64,000 nucleotides of DNA from Berberis thunbergii (Eukaryota > Streptophyta > Magnoliopsida > Ranunculales > Berberidaceae), in contig QNQO01000519.1 of NCBI GenBank assembly GCA_003290165.1, forward strand, positions 310,001-374,000, read 5' to 3'. A model generated the notes under the pieces. That model was given only the letters and a program-made list of their open reading frames with translations, was not told where the DNA came from and did not search any database. Position numbers and translations under genes: made by a program. Shown one piece after another: positions 32,930-44,290 of the stretch (position 1 is its first letter; each line of letters starts with the position of its first letter).

Positions 32930-33420
32930 ATATCCATGTGACTATTGGGCAATCGTCCACCAACGTTGTGCATATATACTTCTGTTTGGCTAGATCACAT
33001 TCTGGATTTACAGAGTATTTCTTCCTATCTTCAAGATGGAGTTCTTTAAATTTTTCCTGCCAGATTTTTCCAGGGGCATTCATTGGTAAGGTCTCTGAAC
33101 ATTATTTTTTTGCATTGGTAAGTCCCAATAGAATTTGCACTTTGAGAAAGCTCACTGGTTTGAGTGGTCTTCCAGTTGCTCTTCGATGGCTCCCAGATTT
33201 CCTTTTACATTGTGGAAAAGAAGTTGAGGACACTTCCTTGGTCATCCAGCGCGAGGTGTGCCTGCAGTTTCCTTCACCTGCTTTGGGATATATTACTGGC
33301 AGTTCTTTTTCTACCACCAAGTGGTTGACCATGCCGTTCCTTTAGCTACACATCTGGCATTTTCTTTAGAAAACATACTAGCGGAGCAAATCCTCAGTAT
33401 GTGTTCTGGTAGACTTTTGC
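32930..33420 (+). pseudogene. Remnant of the opposite-strand gene in element C
   Basis: A plus-strand frame of 135 codons (32938-33345) includes VVHIYFCLARSHSG and FFLSSRWSSLNFSCQIFPG. Its placement, opposite to the element's strand and just inside the 3' LTR, is the same as in A1, A' and B, and the sequence corresponds only loosely to the middle of that gene. The characteristic N-terminal block is missing, so the assignment rests mainly on position and is tentative. Confidence 0.4.
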
Positions 33421-33531
33421 TCGCAACTTCCTTTTCTTTAAGCTCAGATGCTTGTAATATGTAATCACCTGATATCAGTTTGTTGAGCTTTGTAACAACT
33501 CTTTATTTAATCAATAAAATCTACTTTTTCG

Positions 33532-33607
33532 TATGTACTTCATGCTTCCTCTTTGGCATTAAGTTTGATATTTGTCTGAATGCCAAAGAGGAAGCATGAA
33601 GTACATA
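33532..33607. repeat. Perfect 29-bp inverted repeat (hairpin)
   Basis: The arm at 33532-33560 (from TATGTACTTCATGCTTCC to GGCATT) is the exact reverse complement of 33579-33607, with an 18-base loop. A perfect match in an otherwise decayed element suggests recent origin, for example by fold-back repair. The transcript would form a strong stem. Confidence 0.85.
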
Positions 33608-33949
33608 GGAATTAAGTACTTAGAGGAATTAAGTACCCAAAATAGAAATTAAGCTAACTTCATCTGCCTATGTGTTTCCTTGTTCCAATCAGTTTAGATC
33701 TCACAACGAGGATGCTTAATCCCAAAATAGGAGTGAATTCGTTTGAAAAGTATTCTTGTTTGGGCGGATCGAGTTTCTTGACATAAGCTAATCGCTTCCC
33801 GAGAAGAGGCCGAGTTAACTGAGACAGTCTGACTTAGTCCTGAACATGATCTAAGTGTCCAATGCCCATTTTGGCCCGAACAAATTTGAGTCCACAAAGT
33901 AGCGTGCCTTAACCCGGAACATGCTTGAGTATAAAGGGAATTATCTAAG

Positions 33950-35170
33950 TCTGTACGGTTTAGATTCCTTAAAATAGGTCGTGTCGACTCTAAATAGAGT
34001 TTAGACCACTATGTACTGGCCCATGCAAATTGGAATACATAGTGGGTGCTGCCGCGAGGTTGGGCTCAGTCTGTTATACAGCGTTGTGGTTCCTTAGGCA
34101 GACTAGGTCACTTATACGCGGTGAGACTGGACTTAGTCCGCTATGTACCATCATGGTTCCTTAGGTGGACTAGGTCACTTATGCGTGGCAAGTTGTCAAC
34201 ATCATGAGCAAGACTAGACTCCATCATTGTGCGCCATCGTGGTCTCCTTGATCAGACCAAGTAATCCGAGCTCGGTGAGCTGTCGTGAGACTGAACTCGA
34301 TCCTCTATGTAGCACAGTGGTTCCTTAGGCAGACTAGGTCACTTATGCGCGGAGAGTTGTTGACATCCTGAACAAAATTAGAGTCAGTCGTTGTGTGCCA
34401 TCATGGTCCCCTTGATCGGACCTGATTATCCGAGCACGGTGAGTCATCATGAGACTGGACTCAATTCACTATGTAGCACCGTGGCTCCTTAGGCAGACTA
34501 GGTCACTTATGCGCACCCCGAGTTGTCAACATCTTGAATAGGACTAGACTCGATCGTTGTGCACCATCAAGGTTCCCTTGATCGAACCATGTTATCCGAG
34601 CGTGGTGTGCTGCCGTGAGACTGGACTCGGTCCACTATGTAGCATCGTGGCTCCATATGCATACTAGGTGACTAATGCTCAGCGAGTAATCGACATCCTA
34701 AACAGGACTAGAGTCGGCTGCTATGCCCCATCGTGGTTCCCTTGATCGGTCCAGGTTATCCGAATGCGGTAAGCTTTCATGAGACTAGACTCAATCAGCT
34801 ATGTAGCACCGTAGTTTCTTAAGGAGACTAAGCCACTCATGCGCGCCGAGTTGTCGACATCCAGAACATGACTAGACTCGGCCTTTGTGTGCCATTGTGG
34901 TCTCCTTGATTGGACCAGGTTATCCGAACGCGGTGAGCCATTGTCAAACTAGACTTGAGCCGCAATGTGGCACCGTGGTTCCTTAGGCGGACTAGGTCAC
35001 TTATGCGCAAAACGTTGTTGACATTCTGAACATGAGTAGACTAGGCTGTTGTGTGCTATCGTGATCCCCTTGATTCAACCAGGCTATCCGAGCACGATGA
35101 GCCGTCATGAGACTGGACTCGGTCCATTGTGTGCCTTTGTGGTCATGTGGCCGGACTAGGCATGTTTATA
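33950..35170 (-). repeat. ~165-bp tandem repeat array in element C
   Basis: The marker GACTAGGTCACTTATGCGC (or a variant) recurs near 34096, 34168, 34333, 34494, 34661, 34826, 34990 and 35152. Apart from one short 72-base step the spacing is 161-167 bases. Other shared phrases are GAGACTGGACTCGGTCC and CCCTTGATCGGACCAGGTTA. The unit is unrelated in sequence to the 180-bp array of A1 but occupies the same place in the element. Confidence 0.85.
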
Positions 35171-35299
35171 TGCATGGAGTCGTATGACATGAAATTTAAA
35201 GAAAGTACCTTCATTTATAATACTTCTTTAAGGGTCTACATTCCACAGTCTTTTCAGACGCTTTCCACTCAGGTTTTCCAACCAATAGGTTCTAGACCT

Positions 35300-38280
35300 A
35301 TTTATTGTTGTCACCTTATAGGGATTTTTCCAGTTCGGAATTAGCTTGCCTTCCCCTGGGTTTTTCTGAGTACCCAATCGCTAACTTTGAATTCTCGAGG
35401 TCTTACCTTCTTATTGTAATATTGGGCCATCTTTTGTTGACAGGCCGCCATTCAGATGAAAGCTTTATCTCTTCTCTCTTCGAGCAGATCTAGTCTGACT
35501 CTCAGAGCTTCATCATTGTCTTTCAACCTGAACTCCATTATGAACATCGATATTCCTAGTTCTACTAGAACCATTGCCTCGGACCCATAGGCCAGGGCAA
35601 ATGGTGTTTCCTCAGTCAAATGATCTTTCCTCTTGATTGCTTCCAGGATCGTTCGGTTGGTGACATCCATTTGTATATTGGTCTGAGGATGACCTGGCGT
35701 CGAATAGTGGTGAATGATGCTCAAGTTTGCACTTAGTTTTTTAACCTTTTGCCCTCGAACTGAGTCCCGTTATCGTTGACCACTGTTCTCGAGATTCTGA
35801 ACCTACAAATGATGGACTTCCTGAATAAGTTTTCTATCTGGTTCTCACCGATCTTTGAGAACAGTTCTACTTCTACCCATTTGGTAAAGTAGTCGACGAC
35901 CATGAGGATAAATTTCTTTTTCTCAGATACGTGGAATGAGCATATAATGTCCATCATCCATTGCACAAAAGGCCACGTGCTGGTCATTGGGACCAGGTTA
36001 TGTGCATGCATATGCGTGTACGGGGTGTACCTCTGACATTTGTCACATTTACGGACCAAGTCTATGGCATCTTGGGCCAGTGGTACCCTAGTGTGAGGGC
36101 CTTATGGGCTAATGTACTTCCTCGGGGTGGTTTCCGCAGATTCCTTCATGGATTTTTCTCAAGACATAGTCTGCCTCATGGGGGGTTAGGCACCTGAGCA
36201 GTGGGTCAATTGTTGATCTCCTGTATAGCTTGTCATTATGGAGTGTGTATCGTATTGCCTTGTTTTTCAGCTTACGGGTCTCCATCTTTTCTATTGGGAG
36301 GGATTTGTCTTTTTTGTAGTTGATTAGGAGGTTCATCCAAATAGTCTCCTTACTTGTGGAGAAGGCCTCGTGGGGTCTCTCTTCCCTTAGAGCTGACTTT
36401 TCCTGGTATTCTATGAGTCTGTTAGAGTCGCCTTTTGCAGACGAGGTCATCTTGGCCAAAATGTTGGCTTCTTTGTTGTCTGTCCTGGAATAGCAGCGGA
36501 GTAGAATTCTCTTGAACCCTTTTCTTAGCATTAGTTATTCTTTTGCAATAGGCCATCATCCGAGGGCCTATCACGTTGAAATCACCATTCACCTGGTTGA
36601 CCACCAGTTGAGAGTCGCTGGACACTGTGAACTCTTTTACTCCGAATCTTCTGGCCAATTTAATCCCGGCTAGGAGTGCCTCATACCCCGTCTTATTATC
36701 TGAGCACGAAAGCCTAATTTGATGGCTTTCTTAAAGATAATCCCTTCTGAGGTATGAATAATGATCCCAGCTCCATTCTAATTGAATGACCCTTCACATC
36801 GTAGGATCAATCCTTGTGAGGGTGGTTCGGGGTCATCATTTCCCTATTGGTTACTCGTCTCCGACTCTCCTGTTCCAGTGAACTTGGCAACGAAGTCTGC
36901 CAACACTTGCGCCTTAATGGTCGTTCTTGGAGCATGATGGATGTCGAATTGTCCTAGCTCTATTAAACATCTGACCATTCTTCCTAAGAGCAATGGTTTG
37001 TGCAATATTGACCGGAGTGGGTACTTGGTAAGGACTGTTAATGAGTGAGTTTGGAAGTAGGATCTTAGTTTCGTGGAGGAGGTTACCAGCGGTAAGGCCA
37101 ATTTATCCAGGTTGGGGTAGTTAGTCTCAGCCCCCTTAAACATTTTATTGATGTAGTAGACATGTTTTCGTCTCTATTTCTCCTCTCGGACCAGGGCTGA
37201 GATGACGACATGCTCCGAGATTGAGAGGTATAGGTAGAACATCTCACCCGAAATGGGATTTGAGAGCAGTTTGATGTTTTCCATGTACGCCTTCAGATCT
37301 TAGAAGGCATGTTTTCAATGTTCAACCCATTGGAATTCCTTGTTCCCTTTAAGATTTTTAATAAATGGAAGCATATGTCCGAGGATTTAGGGAGAAACCT
37401 GTTTGAGGTTGCCACTATCCCAGTCAGGCTCTGAACTCCTTTGATGTTATTTGGTGACCCCGTGTTAAGAAGAGCTTGAATCTGCTTTGTGTTAGCCTCT
37501 ATCCCTTTTCAGTATCTACGAAGTTGAGAGAATATTTCTTGGAGGTCCACAAGGTGATCGGGACTATGAAAGTTTTTTTTACCAATATGTTGTCGATGTG
37601 GACCTTCATCATCCTCCCAACTTGTCTTTTGAACATCCGGTTTACTAGTTGTTGGTATTTGGCTCCCACATTTTTCAGTCCGAATGGCATCACCCAGTAG
37701 CAGTATGTGTCCTTATCCATTATGAAGGAGGTTTTCTCCTGATCCGGTAGCTGCATGCTGATCAATTTAGGAGTTAGAGTATTCGTCCATGAAACTATGA
37801 GGTTATGCCCAAACGTTGTGTCAACTATCTGGTCTATCCGAGGCAGTAGAAAATTATCCTTTGGACAAGCCTTGTTGAGATTCGTCTAATCAACACAGAC
37901 TTTCCACTTTCCTTTTTCTTCTTTACGACTTCTTTGGCAGGGGTGCGCTTATGATCTCCTCCAAGAAAAAAGGGACAATAAGTCATACCGAACGTCTGGA
38001 TTGGTTGCTCCCAACCGAAGGGGTTCTCGACTACGGTCTTATCTGCCTTTGAGGCGTGGTTCCTGTCGAATTTTTTGTTCCTCGGTTTTCCCTCCTGGTC
38101 AGCCTTTGGGCCTCGCCAATGAAGTTGTCGCTTTCGTGGACATGCTCTCTAGCGTCTTCTTGGGTTAGGAATTTTCCTAGGTTTTCGCTATTATATTGTG
38201 GTGGTTGTCGAACTTGGATAAGCCTTTTCACCACCTGCGTAAGATAATTCATATGGAGTAGAATCGTGACTGCCTCGAGG
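35300..38280 (-). pseudogene. pol of element C (RT, RNase H, second RNase H, integrase), decayed
   Basis: On the minus strand: RT with LPDQEKTSFIMDKDTYCYWV and MPFGLKNVGAKYQQLVNRMF (37765-37620), where the catalytic Tyr-Val-Asp-Asp box has become HIDN; an RNase H end with HHAPRTTIKAQVLADFVAKF (37143-36844); a second RNase H with [17 protein letters not shown] (36658-36540), the Tat hallmark; the integrase zinc region (36531-36109); and the integrase core with WMMDIICSFH, VVDYFTKWVEVE and VNDNGTQFEG (36059-35733), then HHYSTPGHPQTNIQMDVTNR (35724 on), where the catalytic Glu is replaced by Asp. Many frameshifts and stops interrupt it. It would reverse-transcribe and integrate the element if intact; this copy is dead. 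Confidence 0.8.
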
Positions 38281-38754
38281 ACTGAGTGGTGGGTGTCAAA
38301 TCCAACAAATAATAAAATTCTCATTCTAAAAAAAATACAAATTGTAATAGTGATGAGCAAGGATGTATCCACAAAGATTGGGTAGATTTATTTTAATGAA
38401 AATTACAGCAAAAAAAAGGGGGAGGGTTTTGAAATTTCGAAATTAATAAAAAGATAAACCAATTATAATCAACTAAAAATTAAGGAGAAATCAATATCAA
38501 GCAAATATACAGCTAAAGGTATAATTTCATAATTGGTTCAGAGAATTGATCACAGATACAATGATAAAATCTTTTATTCTTCAGCTGGCAGAAAAGTATT
38601 CAGCTACTCATAGTTAAAAGAACACCTAAAGAAAAGAGAAGAGGAATTTTTCTTGTGAATCATCTCCCCTTCTATGAGAGATCCCTCTCCTACTTATAAT
38701 AATTACTCCATCTAATAATAGGTATCCTATCACTACACCAAAAGGCCTGTTTAG

Positions 38755-38950
38755 CTACACGGAGGTGGCCACGGCACTAAACCGTTGGTTTATTTGCCAC
38801 GGCTAAAAACCGTGGCTAAAATGGCCAACGGCCTAAAACCGTGGCTAAAAACAGGCTTAGCCACGGTTCTAAACTTTTGGTGTGTTTGCCACGGCTAAAA
38901 ACCGTGGCTATAGTGCCCAACGGCTTAAAACCGTTGCAAAATTGCACGTG
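38755..38950. repeat. Left subterminal palindromic motifs of the CACTA element
   Basis: Repeated copies of GCCACGGCTAAAAACCGTGG and variants, each nearly self-complementary (CCACGGTT/AACCGTGG). In CACTA elements such subterminal repeats are bound by the element's TnpA-like protein; binding here is inferred. Confidence 0.8.
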
Positions 38951-39104
38951 TGTTGCACGTGGATGTGTGGAGAAGTAAGTCGATTTCTCGCGGGCGAAAT
39001 TTTGGGAAAAAAAATTGCTTCCCGCTTTGCGTTCCCGCTCCACCTCCCCCCAACTCTGCACTTATCAACCCTTAATTTGCTTCAAACCCTAAAATTTCAA
39101 GGAG

Positions 39105-39286
39105 AGGGAGAATGAAAGAGAGAGAGAGACGTCGAGGAGGAGGAGTAGTCGGTCGAGAAGGCATTCGAGTGATTCTGAGAAGGATGCTGAGAGAGAAGAT
39201 CGAAGACCGAGGAGCAGAGACAGGGAAGCAAGAGAAAGGGAGCGCGAGCTGGAGCTTGAAATTAGAGAAAGAGAGAGGGAGAGCAG
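39105..39286 (+). pseudogene. RE/RS-rich exon, captured in the CACTA element
   Basis: One frame is open up to a consensus donor (AGCAG|GTAATT at 39286/39287) and encodes a charged protein start of the type RRRSSRSRRHSSDSEKD followed by RERERELELEIRERERE. Such Arg/Glu/Ser-rich leaders are typical of splicing factors and some DEAD-box helicases. The parent gene cannot be named. The preceding bases (CTCCACCTCCCCCCAACTC) look like a 5' untranslated region, so this exon may contribute a promoter and first exon to a chimeric transcript. Confidence 0.5.
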
Positions 39287-40215
39287 GTAATTCCTCACAA
39301 ATTTGTTGTTTTAGTTTGTGCTTTGTAGTTGTTACATTCTAAATTTGTTGTTTTAAATTGTGTTTTGTAGTTGTTACATTCTAATTCAATCATTCATGCA
39401 TCAAGTTTTTTATTGAAGTAACAATGCATCAATAAGAGTGTTTTGATTATATCCAAACAAAAAAACAGAGTTTGGACTGGTTTGGTTTCTAGGGTACATT
39501 TGGTTTCTTGAATTTCTGTTGTTGAGTTTTGTTATGCCTATAATTTAGTCCTTACAACCTAGACAAGAGTTTTATCATTTAAAGTAATTTTTGGTTAGTT
39601 ATCATGATTGCTAATTGAATATTTTTTCATTTATTAGGTTGGTTGACCTCGGAGGCCACCTTCAAAGGTAGCTCAGGCTTTGAAAAATAGTTACATGGTC
39701 ACAACTTTGCATTCCATAAAGAAATCCCCTGATGCAGGTAATTGCTTAAGCAACTCATTAGCATGATTCATAAATCTTTTATCTCTATTTCGTCAGTTAT
39801 GTCAAGCTGATTTTTATGCTTGTCTAATTTAATATAACTTGCAGCTGAGATCTATTTAAATAACTGATGAACATCTTAGTGTACTTGGAGAAGTTATTTG
39901 ACAGAAGGAGATGTTCAAAAGGAGCTCATTGGCTTGGCTAGTTGGCAAAAGAAGAACATCAAATTGGTTCAGATCTCCTTCCAGGTAAGATCCTTCTTCT
40001 TCTTTAGATCTCTTCTTCTTCTTCAGATCTGTTTCAAGAGAACAAAATCCTTCAAGAACCCACACAAAATTTGACCATTATAAATTTTTCTCTGATGACC
40101 CCATTTCCTATTTTGATCCCAAACCATGGGATTCGAGTACCCTTTTGTTCTTTGAGTGCAGGGAGGGTGAAAAATAAGTGGGATTTTAGATACCCAGAAG
40201 CAAAGATGATTGCAG
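39287..40215 (+). other. Unassigned captured or intronic DNA in the CACTA element
   Basis: Contains intron-like T-rich DNA and possible small exon islands (around 39640-39731 and 39845-39984, each followed by a GT donor), but no protein signature. The bases at 40060-40200 read like an untranslated leader joined to the first MOR1 exon. Confidence 0.4.
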
Positions 40216-42186
40216 AGAAGCAAAAATTTAGTGATGGGAACGTTGTCTACTATTGGTGGAGTTGCATCTGTGATGGGTCCTGCGGTTGAGAAATCAAGCA
40301 AGGTACGGAAGTCACTTTTAATCAGGATCATCTTTTTGTATGAAATTTGTTTCATTAATTTTCTCCCCTTTTGGTTGGAGATGTTAGCTTAACTATTTGA
40401 AGTTTGATCACTTGCAGGGAATTTTGCCAGATATTTTGAAGTGCCTTGCTGACAATAAAAAGCACATGAGAAAATGTACTTTGAATACTCTAGATTCATG
40501 GGTTGCAGCGGTTCATCTTGATAAGATGGTGACTGCTTGGATCGACTTGGCTTTTAAATCTATTATGTTTCTTATTTTTTTGGGGAGATATCAGTCAGTA
40601 TGATGCACTTATTGGAATTTGTAGGTTCCATACATTACATCTACTTTAGCCGATACCAAGATCGTTGCGGAAGGGCGGAAGGATCTTTTCGATTGGTTGT
40701 CGAAGCAACTCTCTGGACTAACTGACTCATGTGATGCCTTACAGTTATTGAAGCCGGCTACGTCTGCTTTGGCGGTATCGAGCATATGACATCATATGTT
40801 TTAGGTTTTTTAATCTACTTTGAAGTTGACCTTGTCTTTCTAACATTCAATATTTATTTAGGATAAATCATCAGATGTTCGGAAAGCAACAGAGACGTGT
40901 GTAGGCGAAATCTTGAGAGTTTCTGGAACTGAAGTTGTATGTCATCTTGGTTATTCTTTTCAAATTCAATCAGTTCAAATATCAACAATTGTTAACCTGA
41001 AAACTGTTTTCTGTTTGCCATTCCAGGTGACCAAAAATTTAAAAGATATACGTGGGCCAGCTTTAGCTCATGTTTTAGAACGGTTGCACCCTTCTGGGGC
41101 TATCCAAGGTGAACGAACCATCACAACCATATTTTGCATTCATGCTATCTTAATGTTGACCTTTACTGTTTTTAGAATCATTTGAATCAACGAAAGGGGT
41201 TTCTATTGGCATGGCTTCCAAAACCAGCTTAAAGACTGCAAAGTCGAGTTCAAATGGTTACACTGATCGCTCTGTGAAGCAAGGAAATAAAGCTATTTCT
41301 TCGGTTTGTATCTTACTCGAGGCCCTTAATTTTTCTACTTTAGAAATTGTGATCTTAAAATGATCTTTTTTCCCACAACAGAAAGGTTATTCTTCGAAGG
41401 GATCTAGGTTAGAATCCCTGGTGTCAGTTCAGGATCTTGCTGTACTGTCTCAGGCCTTATTCAATGTCAAAAATTCAAACAAGGTATAAGAGAAAGGAAG
41501 GGAAGTCTGGGGAAACTAGAGCCGTCTTGAGGCGTTCGGTTAGAGAAAATGGGTTTGTACCTTCTTTTAAAGCTCTGTGTATTGTTCAAGATACTCTCTT
41601 GTTTACAAGTCTCTTCCTTTTGATTGCTATTTGAGGATGTTGACATTTTGGATTTTTGGAAATTGTTGGGTGTCTCATCTTTTCCTTTTCATGGATTCCT
41701 TGTATGTACCTGAATGAACTTTGCCTCTTGATTGACAATACTGATTGACAACTTGATAGCAATAATTTTACTATTTTCCACTTGTCTTATAATCAATAAT
41801 TTTATTCTTTGTCGATCTGTCGGATCTCTCCAGTGTCTAGCTTCTGATATATTAATTATTATGGGTTCCAGGATAGATATAGAAGAACAAAGTGGAGAAA
41901 ATTTATTACGATCTCTGGCTGCCCCAGTCTTATCCAGGTATTCACCATTCCTGGATAGCCAGTTATTGAAGGCTAGTTTCAGATTATAAGATATTTTCTT
42001 ATCCGTCAAGTGCAGATTCTGTTTTAACTTGTAATAACTGTCATATTTCTTGTCTTTAGAGAAAACCTTAGTCACTACGAGCCTCATGTCGACAGGCATC
42101 CATTATCTTGCCCACTGGCAAGTCCAAATGCCCCGACAGATTGGAATGAAGCTTTGGACATTATATCATATGGGTCTCCTGAACAG
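40216..42186 (+). pseudogene. MOR1: MOR1/GEM1 (XMAP215-family microtubule polymerase) gene fragment, captured
   Basis: Nine exon pieces with GT-AG borders. Seven consecutive exons (40216-40302, 40418-40528, 40625-40774, 40862-40936, 41027-41108, 41176-41303, 41382-41483) join without a stop in one 735-base frame. They read MGTLSTIGGVASVMGPAVEK, DILKCLADNKKHMRKCTLNT, AAVHLDKM, VAEGRKDLFDWLSKQLSGL, NLKDIRGPALAHVLERLHP and DLAVLSQALFNVKNSNK, the HEAT/TOG region of plant MOR1. A piece with KEGKSGETRAVLRRSVRENG (41488-41551) follows directly with over 200 codons missing. Two more exons (41872-41937, 42060-42186) give APVLSR and TDWNEALDIISYGSPEQ. The intact protein promotes microtubule growth in the cytoplasm; this piece lacks most of it. 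I infer capture by the CACTA element. Confidence 0.9.
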
Positions 42187-43115
42187 GTTCCTGTTACTTA
42201 CACATGAATTTTTGTATTGATTTTTTGGTAAAGAATTTGTAGGATGTGTGGTGCTTTAGAGGTATGTTTTGTTTTGCTCTTCTTTGTGTTCAGCTTAAAA
42301 TTTTAACCAGAAAATCAGGCCACATCTTCAAATCTCAAATGAGGAATCAGGACTCAGCAACATCATTAGCTCATTTGGCTGAAAGAGACTCCTCCAAGAG
42401 CTAGCTTCCTGTGGACTATTCTACAAGGCATACTTCTCACAATTGATAATATAAACAGGAGGGGTTTGATTTTTCCCAATCAGTGTTCTCTGTGTAGCAT
42501 CGACACAGAGAGCATTGACCATCTTATGCTCTCCTGCTCCTTCACTCAAATGGTGTGGCAGAAATGCCTTAGTGAGTTTAGGCTGAGAGCAACAATACCC
42601 ACCTGAATTAAAGCCTTCTACAAATGTGAGAAGCTTCAACCTATCTATAGTTGGGAAATGGGTGTAGGCAAGGTTGTTTCATGCCTTTGCTTGGGCCGTT
42701 TGGAGAGAAAGAAACAATAGGATTTTTAAGGGTGTGTCCAAAGGTATAAATAATACTTTAGTAGATATTAAGATCACTTTGTGCGTCTGAGGTCACACTT
42801 GGGGTGCTTTTAGGGACACCCACTTCTCCTCTTGTATGTTTGATTTGGGAGAAATCCTTAGGGATACAAATACATACAATCTGATGTATATTGCATTTTG
42901 ACAGCATGAATATGTACAATACCCTTTGTTTTGCTGATAAAAAATGTTATTGTACTGGTCTAGAGGATTGTCAGCGCTGGGTGGGTTTGATTGATTGCTT
43001 TTATGGTGCACATTGACTTCATTCTCTTGCCATTTTGTTTTATGGTTCAGACTTTTATACTTGTTGCATTGTACATTAGTTGATATGTAATTGCGAACAT
43101 GTCTTTAATTATCAG
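42187..43115 (+). other. Intron-like junction between the MOR1 and GP210 pieces
   Basis: Non-coding for host genes. It contains a LINE 3' fragment (listed separately) and marks the join between two captured loci. Confidence 0.5.
42369..42790 (+). mobile_element. LINE (L1-type) 3' coding fragment
   Basis: The translation reads IWLKETPPRASFLWTILQG, LLTIDNINRRGLIFPNQCSL and TESIDHLMLSCSFTQMVW, and after a frame change FHAFAWAVWRERNNRIFKG. This is the zinc-containing C-terminal region (zf-RVT) of plant LINE reverse transcriptases. Only this tail is present, so it is a 5'-truncated or rearranged copy inside the CACTA cargo. Confidence 0.75.
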
Positions 43116-43368
43116 GCAAATCTGTCAATTGCTGGAGGGACCTGTATTCTGGATGCAGTGGTGAATGATACTCAAGTTGTGGAAGTAGTTCAACCCCAAC
43201 AAATTTGCAATGCTTGCATGTAATGGTTAGTCCTAGAGGGTTGGGAAATGCACTCATTACGCTCAATGATATTGGTCTATCTCCTCCGCTTGCAGCGTCT
43301 GCTGTGGTAATTTCTTGATCTTCCATATTTGTATTAGACTGTCAAACTCTTTTATAAATTAAGAGCCC

Positions 43369-43506
43369 TTCTAGGGAGTGAGGGAAGGAGAGAGGGATGG
43401 GCACCCATCCCCCTCGAGATAAGCCAGGGTGCACATCTCAAGGGAGATGGGTGGTTACACCCATCCGTCGCTATCTTTTCCTCTCTCCTTCCCTCACTCC
43501 CTAGAA
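43369..43506. repeat. 138-bp mini inverted-repeat element
   Basis: The 26-bp ends TTCTAGGGAGTGAGGGAAGG plus AGAGAG (43369-43394) and 43481-43506 are exact inverse copies. Inside is a second partial symmetry around ATGGGCACCCATCC. It lies in the intron after the first GP210 exon. No obvious target duplication. Confidence 0.75.
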
Positions 43507-44087
43507 TTTTTGATAAATTAACTGTAATGTGCTTTCATGATACTTGGGGCCTCTGGCTCAATGACACATACAGAAACATGTTGGTGTTAGATGTGGATAT
43601 TAGTCAAACACTCAAATTGTACTTGAGAACTTTGAATGATACTTACCCGTGTTTGTTTTTGTGTACATAATTAATTCTTCAGTACATCAGTGATTCTTGT
43701 CATGATACTTAACCACATACTGGACTGCATTGGGGTACAAGCCATTTATACCAGATATCCCAACAGTGGATTAACAAGTGGGTTCACATGTCACTATGTC
43801 AAGATCTTCTTCTTGATGTGTGTCCCTCACACTGATTAAGAAAAAAAAACAAGCTAGATCCTTTTTGGCAAAAGCCTAAAGTGGTATGGCAATGGCAATG
43901 CCAAACCTTCAGAGTTTCCACCTTATACTTACCTAAAAAATTGAACTCAAGAAACATCTGTATTGTTTCTTTACCATCTTAGTCATATATCATCTCTTAA
44001 CAAAACTTATATTAGCATTCTGGTTATTTACATGTGGTCTTTTGTTGTCTACTAACATCGTTTGCATGAGCCATGTGCATTCTACAG
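43507..44087 (+). other. Intron-like DNA between GP210 exons
   Basis: AT-rich, no coding signal, ends in TTCTACAG at the acceptor of the next exon. Confidence 0.55.
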
Positions 44088-44290
44088 GTTCAAGTTGCTG
44101 ATGTTGACTGGATTAAGATCATATCAGAGGAATAGATGAGCCTTATGGTATATCTAAGTTGGTAAATTTTTTCTTGCTTCAGCTGAGGGATTAGTAAATA
44201 TCTTTTGATGTTTTGTTGGATGGGAGTGAAAAATCTCTTGATATATCAGCAGGGATTCATGGCGGAAGTGTCTTCGACTCTTCTCAGGTT

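Larger units (their letters stand above)
32235..38289 (-). mobile_element. Element C: Tat-lineage Ty3/gypsy element, minus strand, 5'-truncated
   Basis: On the minus strand the order is pol (RT, RNase H, a second archaeal-type RNase H, integrase; 38030-35450), ~165-bp tandem array (35170-33950), opposite-strand gene remnant (33420-32930), purine tract and 3' LTR (about 32815-32235). The second RNase H before integrase places it in the Tat lineage. The 5' end (LTR, gag and most or all of protease) is missing; it is cut at about 38290 by the Athila LTR. It shows what A1/A2 lack and is a relative of the kind that could supply pol in trans, though this copy is itself decayed. Confidence 0.75.
43116..44290 (+). 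pseudogene. GP210/NUP210-like nuclear pore membrane glycoprotein fragment, captured
   Basis: Exon 1 (43116-43306, AG and GT borders) reads LSIAGGTCILDAVVNDTQVV then, after a +1 shift, VMVSPRGLGNALITLNDIGL and SPPLAASAV. Exon 2 starts at 44088 with VQVADVDWIKIISEE and ends at a stop (44133-44135). A third segment near 44245-44287 gives ISAGIHGGSVFDSSQ in front of a GT. The order and wording match plant GP210 (nuclear pore integral membrane protein, lumenal domain). The frameshift and the stop make it non-functional. It sits on the same strand as the MOR1 piece. Confidence 0.75.
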
